This document shows, piece after piece, positions 21,232 to 29,174 of a DNA stretch of 33,944 bases; positions within the stretch are counted from its first letter, which is position 1; every line of letters begins with the position of its first letter. Under the pieces are notes generated by a model. That model ran no database searches. It was not told the DNA's origin and worked only from the letters and a program-made list of their open reading frames with translations. This stretch comes from a virus, in the IMG/VR virus record IMGVR_UViG_3300017931_000090, positions 1-33,944 of that record. The stretch is one strand, 5' to 3'. The translations under genes and the position numbers were made by a program.

Positions 21232-23781
21232 ATGGCGACAAATCCAGTAGCGATCGGATCGGCAGGAATGCCCCAGGATCAACTCAACATCGCCCATGGT
21301 CCGGACAATCCGCAGACGGAGACAGCAGAGCAGCAGGAGCAGCGTCTCCAATTCCCACCCGGCTACCAAGCGAAGATGATTGAGACGATCACCTCCTATC
21401 GCTCGGGTTGGGCTCCGGACAGACTTCTCCGCATCCCTGGCTGGATGCGCAACGTCTTGATGTTCCGCGGCAGCCAACTCATCGAGTACGACCCAGCTTC
21501 GAACACCTACGTGGATGTGCTCGCCTGGAACCGCCAGAACAACAAGGCCGAGGCGGAGGACACTTACCTCGAAAAGTACGGCAACAACATCACACAGATG
21601 CTTGAAGGCGGGTTCTCTTCAGTGATTGCCGGGGCCGTCCCATCGGTGATCGTAAAGCCGGAGAATGCTGAGATCCTGGCCGACGTAACGACCGCGAAGG
21701 CATCTCAGGAAGCCATCTCGATCATCGAAAGGATGAACGAAACTCCGGACATGCTGCTGGAGGAGAGCAGCCTGCTCTATCTCTACGGCGTCTACTTCAA
21801 ATACACGAGACCGGTTCTCGACGGAGATTGGGCTGGCTGGGACTTCGAAGACACGTTCGGAACCGTCACCGTGCAGAAGCCGGCCCGCTACCACTGCTTC
21901 AAATGCGGGACCGACACGCCCGCGCAGATGTTCCAGCAGGATCAGGCGAAGAGTTGTCCGAAGTGCGGGGCGCCGCTCGGCCCCGAGAGCTTTTTCCCGC
22001 CCGAGCAGAGTGACGAGGTATCTCGCACAGGCCAGCAGCGTGTCCCGCGCGCCATGGTCAAGTGGAGCGTCCACGGGCCAATGGAGATCGATCTTGACCC
22101 GATGGCGAAGTCGATCGACCAGACCCCCACCCTGAGCTTCGACCAGGAAATCGACATCGGCGCTTTGCGTCTGACGTTCCCGAAAATCTTTGAGCAAATC
22201 ACGCAGGGCGCCGAGATCGGGACCACACCGAATGCGTCCTATGAGAAGTTGCGGCGCAACGAAATCTATTCGATGGGGTGGGGATACACCTCGGACTCGC
22301 AGAACCAAAAGCCCGCCTTCTCGCAAAACTGGATGCAGCCCTCTTCCTATGGCCGCATTGGGGACAAGGATTTCGCGGCGTGGATGAATCAGAACTTCCC
22401 CGATGGTGCCAAGATCACGCTGATTGGCGAACTGGTTGCCGACGTGCGGAAAGCCAATCTGCCGAAAGAGTGGACGGCATGTCTACTGCACAAGAATGTG
22501 GGCATGTACCCGCCGTCGATCGCTGACAACGTGGTTCCCTTCAACATTCGGCTGAACGACGCCATGGACATGATCGACGATTGGATCGAGCGGTGCGCGG
22601 CCGGGATGACGATCTACGATTCGAACAAGATCGACCGGCGGGAGATGGCGGGCCGCGTGATGTCTCCGGGCGTGCTGAACGGAATCCAGACCAAAGGCTC
22701 TGGCATCGATAAACCGCTTACCGATTCGCTCATGCAGTTCAAGTTCGCACTCGATCCGCAGGTGTTTACCTATCCCAACATGCTCATCACGATGTGCGAG
22801 TTGATCTCCGGCGTGACACCGCAGACCTTCGGTGGTGGCGGGCAGGAGGGAATCGAGACCAAAGGCGGCCAGGAGCAGGCCCTCAACACCGCCCTGGGTA
22901 AACTCAACATCTTCTGGAAGAAGGTAAAGCGGGAACACGCGCGCGCGGCGCAGAACGCATTGGAATCTCTCCAGAAGCTGATGAAGGCCGGCGCGGTTGG
23001 CGAGTTGTTCGACGTGATCCAGGCCAATGGCTCTGAGTTCCGGAACAACTACGTCAACTGGGAAAAGATGCAGGGCCACATCAAGGTTTACGAGGATACG
23101 GACCAGGGGCTGCCGCAGACCCCTGAGCAGATCCGCGAGACCACGATGAACATCGTCAAGATGGCGAGCGAAAAGAACCCGATCGCCATGGAGATAATGG
23201 ACTGCGTTCCCAACCAGGAATCGGCGATCGCCATTCTCGGAACCCCGGACATGGTTCTGCCGCAGGCCGCGCAGCGGGCACGCACGCTCCAGGCGATCAA
23301 CACGCTGATGGAGAACGACTACATCGCCGTGCAGGACCCACAGACGGGCCAGCAGGTGAATCAGTTGCCGGTGATGCCAGAGAAGAACGTCGAGGACTTC
23401 CCGGTTCTCAGGGACACGATGCGGCTGTTCTGGCAGGAGAACGGAGACTACAAGAAGTCGAACCCGGGCGGCTGGCAGAGGACGCAGGAGTATTACGAGG
23501 CGGCGCTGAATCTCGAGGCGGAGACCGCGGCAGAAGAGGCCCAGAGACAATCCAAGGTAAAGATGGCGGGGATGCCGCCGCCACCGGCGCCAGACCCAAA
23601 GGAGCAGCAGGTTCTGCAGTTGCTCACCCAGGACGGCGCGCAGGCCGTCCAGCGGCTTCAGGAACTCTCAGAAATGCCACCGCAACCGCCGGGCGTAAAC
23701 ATCACGCCCCAAGTGAGTGCCGCAAACGACATCGCAAAAGCAGCCCTTGACGCGCAAAAGGCCGCCAAGGCGGGGAAATAG
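21232..23781 (+). CDS. phage portal protein with inserted zinc ribbon
   Basis: 849 residues, long for a portal but close to large podovirus types. It forms the head vertex ring through which DNA passes. Portal features are the acidic, helical body, the GMTIYDSN...DRREMAGRVMSPG block (residues ~460-490) and the helical C terminus with PQTPEQIRETTMNIVKMA. An Ala/Pro-rich tail follows. Inserted at residues 222-245 are CFKC...CPKC (Cys 222, 225, 242, 245), a zinc ribbon that ordinary portals lack. It precedes scaffold-like and capsid-like genes in the canonical order. The assignment rests on size, order and overall pattern rather than a single diagnostic motif. Confidence 0.8.
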   Translation: MATNPVAIGSAGMPQDQLNIAHGPDNPQTETAEQQEQRLQFPPGYQAKMIETITSYRSGWAPDRLLRIPGWMRNVLMFRGSQLIEYDPASNTYVDVLAWNRQNNKAEAEDTYLEKYGNNITQMLEGGFSSVIAGAVPSVIVKPENAEILADVTTAKASQEAISIIERMNETPDMLLEESSLLYLYGVYFKYTRPVLDGDWAGWDFEDTFGTVTVQKPARYHCFKCGTDTPAQMFQQDQAKSCPKCGAPLGPESFFPPEQSDEVSRTGQQRVPRAMVKWSVHGPMEIDLDPMAKSIDQTPTLSFDQEIDIGALRLTFPKIFEQITQGAEIGTTPNASYEKLRRNEIYSMGWGYTSDSQNQKPAFSQNWMQPSSYGRIGDKDFAAWMNQNFPDGAKITLIGELVADVRKANLPKEWTACLLHKNVGMYPPSIADNVVPFNIRLNDAMDMIDDWIERCAAGMTIYDSNKIDRREMAGRVMSPGVLNGIQTKGSGIDKPLTDSLMQFKFALDPQVFTYPNMLITMCELISGVTPQTFGGGGQEGIETKGGQEQALNTALGKLNIFWKKVKREHARAAQNALESLQKLMKAGAVGELFDVIQANGSEFRNNYVNWEKMQGHIKVYEDTDQGLPQTPEQIRETTMNIVKMASEKNPIAMEIMDCVPNQESAIAILGTPDMVLPQAAQRARTLQAINTLMENDYIAVQDPQTGQQVNQLPVMPEKNVEDFPVLRDTMRLFWQENGDYKKSNPGGWQRTQEYYEAALNLEAETAAEEAQRQSKVKMAGMPPPPAPDPKEQQVLQLLTQDGAQAVQRLQELSEMPPQPPGVNITPQVSAANDIAKAALDAQKAAKAGK

Positions 23782-23790
23782 GAGGATTCA

Positions 23791-24198
23791 ATGTCCCACC
23801 GTTTCAATGACATCGTAACTCTGGTGCGCGGGAACGTCGAAACGCCCGCGCTGGTTGTCCAGTCCGTACAGCAGCCGAACGGCGAGCATCTGACGGTTGT
23901 CAGCTTGGACCCCGCCAAGGCGAGCCCGCTCCTGAGCGGATCAAACGTGGACGCGGCAATCCGGCGCGACTTCGTTACCCCGCTGACCGGCGGGAAGACG
24001 TTCGGGTGGAAGGAGCGGCCCGTGCCTCCGAAGGGATTCGGGCAGGCAATCGCTGAGGCCATCGCGGCACAACGACCATCTGCCGCCGAACTGATGGATG
24101 AGGTCCAGGGGCCCGTCGAGGGTGGCGATCCAGAATCGCCGCACGCGCTCGTCCAGCCAGCGGCGTCCAGCGAAGTTCCGACTGAGCCGGAGTCGTAA
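23791..24198 (+). CDS. hypothetical protein of the head block
   Basis: 135 residues with GGAGG before the ATG, nine bases after the portal stop. The N-terminal part (RFNDIVTLVRGNVETPALVV, EHLTVVSLDP) looks like a small beta domain. Its middle has a KTFGWKERPVP segment, and the C terminus is Ala/Pro/Glu-rich. Not recognised. Its place between portal and scaffold-like genes suggests a head-assembly or virion role. A hairpin terminator follows its stop. Confidence 0.65.
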   Translation: MSHRFNDIVTLVRGNVETPALVVQSVQQPNGEHLTVVSLDPAKASPLLSGSNVDAAIRRDFVTPLTGGKTFGWKERPVPPKGFGQAIAEAIAAQRPSAAELMDEVQGPVEGGDPESPHALVQPAASSEVPTEPES

Positions 24199-24225
24199 TC
24201 AATCCATCACGGTTCACCGATAGCA

Positions 24226-24248
24226 GGGTCGCTTTCGAGCGGCCCTTT
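24226..24248 (+). terminator. intrinsic terminator with UUCG tetraloop
   Basis: GGGTCGCT (24226-24233), loop TTCG and AGCGGCCC (24238-24245) form an 8-pair stem with one G-U pair, capped by the very stable UUCG loop. TTTCGTTT follows. It separates the portal group from the scaffold-like and capsid genes and may set the ratio of the two transcripts. Confidence 0.75.
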
Positions 24249-24277
24249 CGTTTGCCCGAAACACCAAGGAGAAGAGC

Positions 24278-25942
24278 ATGGCCACGAGTACCGTAGCACC
24301 CGCAGCACCGACCCCAGCGCCGACAGCGACAGCACCCTCGTCGTCACCCGGCGCGACGACGACCCCAGCCTCGCCGCAACCCGCAGCGCCAGCGCAACCT
24401 TCTTCGCCGGCGCAGCCAGAAGTACCCGCACAGCCCGCAGCGGCCCCAGAAGGCCAGCCAGCCACCCCAGCGCAGCCTTCCGCCCCAGCCGAGGGCGCAG
24501 AACCACAGCAAGCTGACTTTCCGGGCGACGTCGTAGGCTTCCTCGAAGCGCACAACGCCTGGGAACGTAAACGCGACGGTCTGGATCAACCAGCAGCCGA
24601 CCAGGCTTCACAGGCGCAGCCGGCCGAAGGTGAGCAGCCGAAGCCGGAGGACCAGCAGCCCAAGATTCCCGAGCCAGAGCAGTCTCTGACGCCCGAGTCC
24701 TTGAACGCCTTGGCCGAGAAGAGCCCCGAGCTAAAGGCGGCGCTCGAAGCATCGCCCGAAGTGAAAAACGCGCTCTTTGCCATGGCGCGCAAGAACGCCC
24801 AACTGGCTCCCATCGGAGAACTCTTCCCGAATCTCGAGGCAGCGAAGTTCGCCGCCGAGACCTCGAACACAATGGTGAACCTCCGGACGCAGTTCATGGA
24901 GGCGATCGACAGTCCCGAGTCGTTTCCAGCCGCCTTTGAGCAGTTCGCAGACGAGTTCGCCATCAAGGACAAAGACGGAAAGCCGGTCCTTGACGCCGCC
25001 GGCAACCCGACCTACGGCGAAGATTTCCAGATGCTCAACGACTTCATCGTGGACACCTACCACGGGATCGAGATTGCAGACCTCGAAGCCGCGCAGCAGG
25101 CCGGCAAGTTCGCCGCAGGCGACGGCAGCGCCGATGACATGGCGCTCCAGGCGCTCAAGTACCTCAAGGATTGGAAGGCTGGCAACGCCGAGGGCCAGAA
25201 ACTCGATCTGACCGGGCTACCCCAAGACCAGATGGCAATCCTCGAAGCCAGGGAGCGCGCCGTCAAGGAGCGTGAGGAAGCTCTGGAGGGTAAGGGCAAG
25301 CAGCAGAACGCCGAGCAGCGCAAGCAGGAGCGCGCGAACTACGAGCTCTCCGTCCAGAAGAAGGTGGGAGGATCGGTCGGCAGCCGCCTCAAGGCCATGA
25401 TCGATGAGCACGAGAAGGCGGCCGTCTTCATCCCGAGCTACGTTCTCGACGCCAAAGACCCCGAGACGGGGATCTCGGTCTTCGCCAAGACCTTGCTCGA
25501 CACGTTCGAGGAGAAGACCTACGGGCGCGTCGACCGAAAGACCGGAAAGGTCATCGGCGGGGTGGCGTACATCCGCGACCAGGCAAAGATGCTGGCGCGG
25601 CGCCCGCCGTCTCCCGAAGCCGAGCAGGCCCGCGTCGACTTTGCCAACCGGCTGATCGACGAGCATCTGCCGGCGATCTTCGATGCGCAGTTGCGCGAAA
25701 TTCAGAAGAAGGACATTGCCGATCGCAGCAAGCGGCAGGGGAGCGTGCAGGCCCGGGAACAGATGGCCGAGCGCGAACCGAAAGCTGGCGGCGGTGCGGC
25801 AGCGGCCAAACCAACGACTCCGCAAGAAGCGATGGCCGAGGCTTACAAGTGGGTCGATCAGAACTTTCCGGACCTCAGCCCCGCTGAGCGGACGGAGAAA
25901 GCGATCATCAAGAAAAACGAGTTATCGGGAAACCGCTACTGA
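24278..25942 (+). CDS. scaffold-like head assembly protein
   Basis: 554 residues, AAGGAGA before the ATG. The first ~75 residues are almost only Ala, Pro, Ser, Thr and Gln, an unstructured tail. The rest is highly charged and helical, with a coiled-coil part around residues 320-355 (AILEARERAVKEREEALEG). A compact C-terminal segment follows (AMAEAYKWVDQNFPDLSPAE). Helical, charged composition and a place just before the capsid gene fit a scaffolding protein, which shapes the procapsid and leaves before maturation. No protease motif is seen. Longer than most podovirus scaffolds (300-400), chiefly through the low-complexity N terminus. Confidence 0.68.
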   Translation: MATSTVAPAAPTPAPTATAPSSSPGATTTPASPQPAAPAQPSSPAQPEVPAQPAAAPEGQPATPAQPSAPAEGAEPQQADFPGDVVGFLEAHNAWERKRDGLDQPAADQASQAQPAEGEQPKPEDQQPKIPEPEQSLTPESLNALAEKSPELKAALEASPEVKNALFAMARKNAQLAPIGELFPNLEAAKFAAETSNTMVNLRTQFMEAIDSPESFPAAFEQFADEFAIKDKDGKPVLDAAGNPTYGEDFQMLNDFIVDTYHGIEIADLEAAQQAGKFAAGDGSADDMALQALKYLKDWKAGNAEGQKLDLTGLPQDQMAILEARERAVKEREEALEGKGKQQNAEQRKQERANYELSVQKKVGGSVGSRLKAMIDEHEKAAVFIPSYVLDAKDPETGISVFAKTLLDTFEEKTYGRVDRKTGKVIGGVAYIRDQAKMLARRPPSPEAEQARVDFANRLIDEHLPAIFDAQLREIQKKDIADRSKRQGSVQAREQMAEREPKAGGGAAAAKPTTPQEAMAEAYKWVDQNFPDLSPAERTEKAIIKKNELSGNRY

Positions 25943-26119
25943 CGCAAGCTCACCGGAGTATTCGCCCAACCCGGGGGCGTAGAGCAGAATAGCGCGAAAG
26001 TTTGGTTCCCACAGAACACGCAAACCGTTCCCGGCAATGGTCGGAAGCGCCACGCCAAGCAGTGCCCCACAGCCCCATAGCCGCAGGATCAGTACGGGTG
26101 CGGCGAGAAGAGGCACAGA

Positions 26120-27406
26120 ATGGCAGCGCCCAATCTCGGAGCAGCGTCCCAGCAGACTGCCTGGATGCTCCAAAAAGTCAACGCCGATGTCCAGATCTCG
26201 GAGAACCTGGACATGGCCGGCGATTCGTTGTTCTCCCAAGCTCCAACCGAGGAGATCGGCCTCCAGCAGTACCGTCACCCGATCGAGATCGAAGTCGGCG
26301 GCATCGCCGGCTACTACCAGCCTGACGGCGGCTCCTACTTCCAGGGCCAGGCCAACCAGGTTGACCAGATGATCGTGGCTCCGTTGCCGATCATGGTAGC
26401 GATCTCCGCAACCGAACTCGCCCGCCGAATCGCCAAGGGCGGACGCGACATCACGGTCGACAACTGGATTGCGCGCATGATCTCCAAGGTCAAGGACAAG
26501 ACTGCGCACACCCGGAACGCCTACCTGCAGGGCTACAACAACGGCCTGCTCGCAACCATCACCGCGGTCAACGGCACCGTGCTGTCGCTGCTGACGCCTC
26601 CGTTCGGCGGCCGTCTGCTCGATAGGAACGGCTACTACCAGGTGACCGACGCCAACTTCAACGTGGCTGGGAACATCAACGTTCTCGACCTCGAGAAGAA
26701 CGGCGTGGGAACCACCGACACCTGCACGGTCGATGCAGTACCGGGCGGAACGGGGAACGGCTACCAGATCATCCCCATTGGCCTGGCGACCGGCAATCCC
26801 ATCGGCATCAACGGGCTGGACTACATCATCAGCGGATCGACCGCACTCGAATACTGCGGCATCTCGCGGGCGAACTCCTACGTCCAGTCTCCTACCTACA
26901 ACGCGAACGGCGCCTACCTCACGCTGGGCATGGTGTCTGCGTTCATGACGCGGATGCAGCAGGCCCTCGGGACGGCGCGGTTCAAGCAGCGCAAGCGGAA
27001 CGTGTGGTATGCCCACCCGGCCCAGAAGGTCTCCGCCGACATCCTCGGCTTCTCGAAGACCCTCTTCATGGCTGGCGGAGGCAAAACACCTGACAGCTAC
27101 GACGTGGCTGTAAACCCGTTTGCGACCTGGATGGTTGCCGGCATCGAGGTTGTGGAAGACTCGATGTGCGCAACCGACAAGATGCGCTGGATTGACAAGG
27201 GCTGCATGAAGCGGGTCCGGTATCCCGGCTCGATGGCATTCATCCCCGGCATGGTCGAGGGCATCTTCTGGCCGCGGCAGGCCGGCGGGCTGTGGGTTGC
27301 AGAATCGGACGCGATGTATCAGGACTCGCTGAATTACTACTCGTCGCTTCCATGGGCGTCTGGCGCCATAACCTCGCTCGGCGTACAACCCTTGCTTTCA
27401 AATTGA
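26120..27406 (+). CDS. major capsid-like protein
   Basis: 428 residues following the scaffold-like gene after a 177-base gap with no visible gene. The soluble protein starts without a signal, has an N-terminal arm and a helix (TELARRIAKGGRDITVDNWIARM), then strand-rich loops with inserted Gly/Asn-rich regions. The C-terminal block (CMKRVRYPGSMAFIPGMVEGI) is typical in style of HK97-fold coat proteins. Ribosome site weak (AGAGGCAC). Strong usage of preferred GC codons suits a highly expressed gene. The call rests on order, size and composition. The leftward HNH gene converges on its 3' end. Confidence 0.78.
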   Translation: MAAPNLGAASQQTAWMLQKVNADVQISENLDMAGDSLFSQAPTEEIGLQQYRHPIEIEVGGIAGYYQPDGGSYFQGQANQVDQMIVAPLPIMVAISATELARRIAKGGRDITVDNWIARMISKVKDKTAHTRNAYLQGYNNGLLATITAVNGTVLSLLTPPFGGRLLDRNGYYQVTDANFNVAGNINVLDLEKNGVGTTDTCTVDAVPGGTGNGYQIIPIGLATGNPIGINGLDYIISGSTALEYCGISRANSYVQSPTYNANGAYLTLGMVSAFMTRMQQALGTARFKQRKRNVWYAHPAQKVSADILGFSKTLFMAGGGKTPDSYDVAVNPFATWMVAGIEVVEDSMCATDKMRWIDKGCMKRVRYPGSMAFIPGMVEGIFWPRQAGGLWVAESDAMYQDSLNYYSSLPWASGAITSLGVQPLLSN

Positions 27407-27426
27407 GCCATTTGTTTTCAATGGCT
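27406..27426 (+). terminator. weak bidirectional hairpin between capsid and HNH stops
   Basis: AGCCATT (27406-27412) pairs with AATGGCT (27420-27426) around a 7-base loop between two convergent stop codons. Only short T-runs flank it, so termination would be weak. It could protect the 3' end of the abundant capsid mRNA. Confidence 0.45.
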
Positions 27427-28287
27427 TGCAGTTAGTGTTGGGGGTTCGGTTGAACCCCCAATACCTTTCCATGTTCTACCGATGTGGGCGTTGTAGACAG
27501 CCATCGCAGTGGCACCTAAAAGCGTGGCTATCTTCGCGTAGGAAAGACCTTTTGATCGCAGTTCGGGAATGCGTTGCACGGCATCCACGGTGAGCTTCGT
27601 GGTGCGTCTGCGGCGCTGATTCACAATCGGTGGCACAGCTTCAAGATGCTTTGGGTTCACGCAGGAGGTAACAAAGCACAGATGATCGACATCGTAACCT
27701 TCTGGGATCGGACCATTGTACTTCTCGTAGTAGGCGCGGTGTGCGCGAACCTGTTTTCGGTTTACGCTCGCGCCACCATAGCCATCCTTGTCGAGATTCT
27801 TTTGCCAGATCCAGCACGGCGTTTTGTAGCCGCGATCCTCAACGACGTAATCCAGGGTTCGGCCATGATGGTTGTGAAGAAAATTCTCGGGCTGGCCGGC
27901 TGCGTATCCGCGTTCCTTGCGGGTCACCTTCGAAATGAGTGTTGGTTTTCCACAGCCACACATGCACAACCCGGATTCATTTTCCGGCACAACCATGCGT
28001 GCGTAAGAACTGCCATGGCCGACGCAGTAGCGACGATGCTCGCCAAGCACGTTCCCGGTCTGATGGGAGGTGTAGATGGCGAGCGGCGTCTTGCGACCGC
28101 ATCCGCACATGCAGAGTCCATCTGGGTTGGGTGGCAGCGTAGAGCCGACAGCTTTGGTCGCGCGCCCGTGGCCGCACAGAAACTTGTACGGCTGCCCTTT
28201 GACGAAGCCCCAACGCGGGACCGTGTTCTTTGCGATGTTGGTTTTCTTGCCGCAGCCACAATGGCAAAAGCCGAACGGAACTTCCAT
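27418..28287 (-). CDS. HNH endonuclease with three zinc-type modules and a C-terminal HTH
   Basis: 289 residues, leftward, GGGGAGG before the ATG. Residues 8-41, 59-91 and 108-141 are three copies of a module beginning CxCGCGxxT and ending RxCxGHG, the last degenerate (HNHHG). They probably bind metal and DNA. Residues ~158-220 hold the HNH core: PCWIWQKN, then HRAYYEKYNGPIPEGYDVDH with His202, and CVNPKHLEAV with Asn211 and His214. Residues 232-276 (VQRIPELRSKGLSYAKIATL) form a helix-turn-helix. This is a free-standing homing-type endonuclease next to the capsid gene; such genes spread by cutting related genomes lacking them. It is inserted opposite to the late genes. Confidence 0.85.
   Translation of the reverse strand: MEVPFGFCHCGCGKKTNIAKNTVPRWGFVKGQPYKFLCGHGRATKAVGSTLPPNPDGLCMCGCGRKTPLAIYTSHQTGNVLGEHRRYCVGHGSSYARMVVPENESGLCMCGCGKPTLISKVTRKERGYAAGQPENFLHNHHGRTLDYVVEDRGYKTPCWIWQKNLDKDGYGGASVNRKQVRAHRAYYEKYNGPIPEGYDVDHLCFVTSCVNPKHLEAVPPIVNQRRRRTTKLTVDAVQRIPELRSKGLSYAKIATLLGATAMAVYNAHIGRTWKGIGGSTEPPTLTASH
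27438..27461. repeat. perfect 10-bp inverted repeat in the HNH 3' end
   Basis: TTGGGGGTTC (27438-27447) and GAACCCCCAA (27452-27461) pair perfectly across GGTT. It lies within the last codons of the leftward HNH gene and 30 bases downstream of the capsid stop. It is likely a stem that ends or stabilises the capsid transcript. Confidence 0.65.
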
Positions 28288-28295
28288 GGTTTCCT

Positions 28296-28380
28296 CCCCA
28301 AGCGGACGGGCTGCAAGGCTTGGGGCGATGCAGCCCTAACATCTGTTTCGAAAGCAGATGCCCTGCCGGCGTGAGCCGAC
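28296..28380 (-). promoter_or_regulatory. structured leader of the HNH gene, possible pseudoknot over the ribosome site
   Basis: On the minus strand, the leader has three elements. A hairpin GTCGGC/GCCGGC lies at 28380-28365. A second hairpin CATCTG/CAGATG spans 28360-28340. A third stem, GGGCTGCA (28336-28329) with TGCAGCCC (28315-28308), has a loop containing CCCCAAGC. That loop sequence (28325-28318) is perfectly complementary to GCTTGGGG (28303-28296), which overlaps the Shine-Dalgarno sequence GGGGAGG. The order A-B-A'-B' is that of an H-type pseudoknot or of two alternative hairpins that would hide the ribosome site. Confidence 0.6.
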
Positions 28381-28436
28381 GTAACCAGTATACACCGGGT
28401 CGGCTTCGGTCGGCCCGCTCCATTTTGAAGGACCGC

Positions 28437-29135
28437 ATGAGCATCACCAACCCGTCTACCGACGCACCGAAATCCGTACAGGACGCCATCGCCAGCCACG
28501 GGGGAAAGGTGCCCGGCCAGGACCGCCCGATGTGGCGGCTTGTCCTCGCACAGAACTGCTTGATCGTGGCGAACGGCATCATGCACGAGCTTGAAACCGG
28601 CGATGTGGCCTGTTTCGCCACGGGCCCGGACGGCAAGCGGTACTACCAGAAGCCGAACGACCGGGTGACAGCAGGCCGCGTGAAGATCCCGAAATACCCG
28701 TGCGAAGGGTGGGTGCTCGAGCGCTGGTTCCCGCCGACGACATGGGGAAGCCCGGAAGAGTGGCGCAGCCACAAGTCGGAAGACGGCTCGACCATCATGG
28801 GCGAGTACCCGAGCCGAGGCGATTACTGGATGCTGGCCGGCCCGTTCGAACGAATTCCCGAGCTGGCCGATCTTCGCCAGGCGATCGACATGCACCGGCA
28901 GGCGATGGCGAACCAGCCAACCAACTACGCGCGCGTCCTGAAGCAGACGATTCTCGACGAGGAGGCGAAGCGCGAGGCGCGGAGAGAAAAACTCGAAGCT
29001 GATCTCGCGTACATGCGCAAGACCGAACTTGTCCCTGTGCTCAAAAGCACGTCACTTGCAGCGCAGCGTTTCCGCAACCAGCTCAGCGAATCCATCGGCG
29101 ATCGGAGTCATCTGGGAGCCGTGCACGACGCATAA
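28437..29135 (+). CDS. hypothetical protein of the head block
   Basis: 232 residues from the ATG after GAAGGACC; a longer open frame upstream overlaps the HNH gene and lacks a ribosome site. The N-terminal half is a mixed domain (MWRLVLAQNCLIVANGIMHE, GPDGKRYYQKPNDR, CEGWVLERWFPPTTWG). The C-terminal half is helical and charged (DEEAKREARREKLEADLAY). No recognised family, but it is part of the capsid-to-adaptor block. Likely once followed the capsid gene directly, before the HNH insertion. A virion or morphogenesis role is inferred from place. Confidence 0.65.
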   Translation: MSITNPSTDAPKSVQDAIASHGGKVPGQDRPMWRLVLAQNCLIVANGIMHELETGDVACFATGPDGKRYYQKPNDRVTAGRVKIPKYPCEGWVLERWFPPTTWGSPEEWRSHKSEDGSTIMGEYPSRGDYWMLAGPFERIPELADLRQAIDMHRQAMANQPTNYARVLKQTILDEEAKREARREKLEADLAYMRKTELVPVLKSTSLAAQRFRNQLSESIGDRSHLGAVHDA

Positions 29136-29174
29136 CCCGCACCGAAATCCCGCAACACCAGGAGAAAAGGAATC

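Noticed and set aside
28340-28360. tRNA-like arm near the HNH leader
   Set aside because: The loop is nine bases and no acceptor, D or T arm of correct size can be built on either strand.
27418-28380. IscB or HEARO-type RNA-guided system (structured RNA beside HNH gene)
   Set aside because: The protein lacks RuvC motifs and a bridge helix; the RNA is short and located as a 5' leader overlapping the ribosome site.
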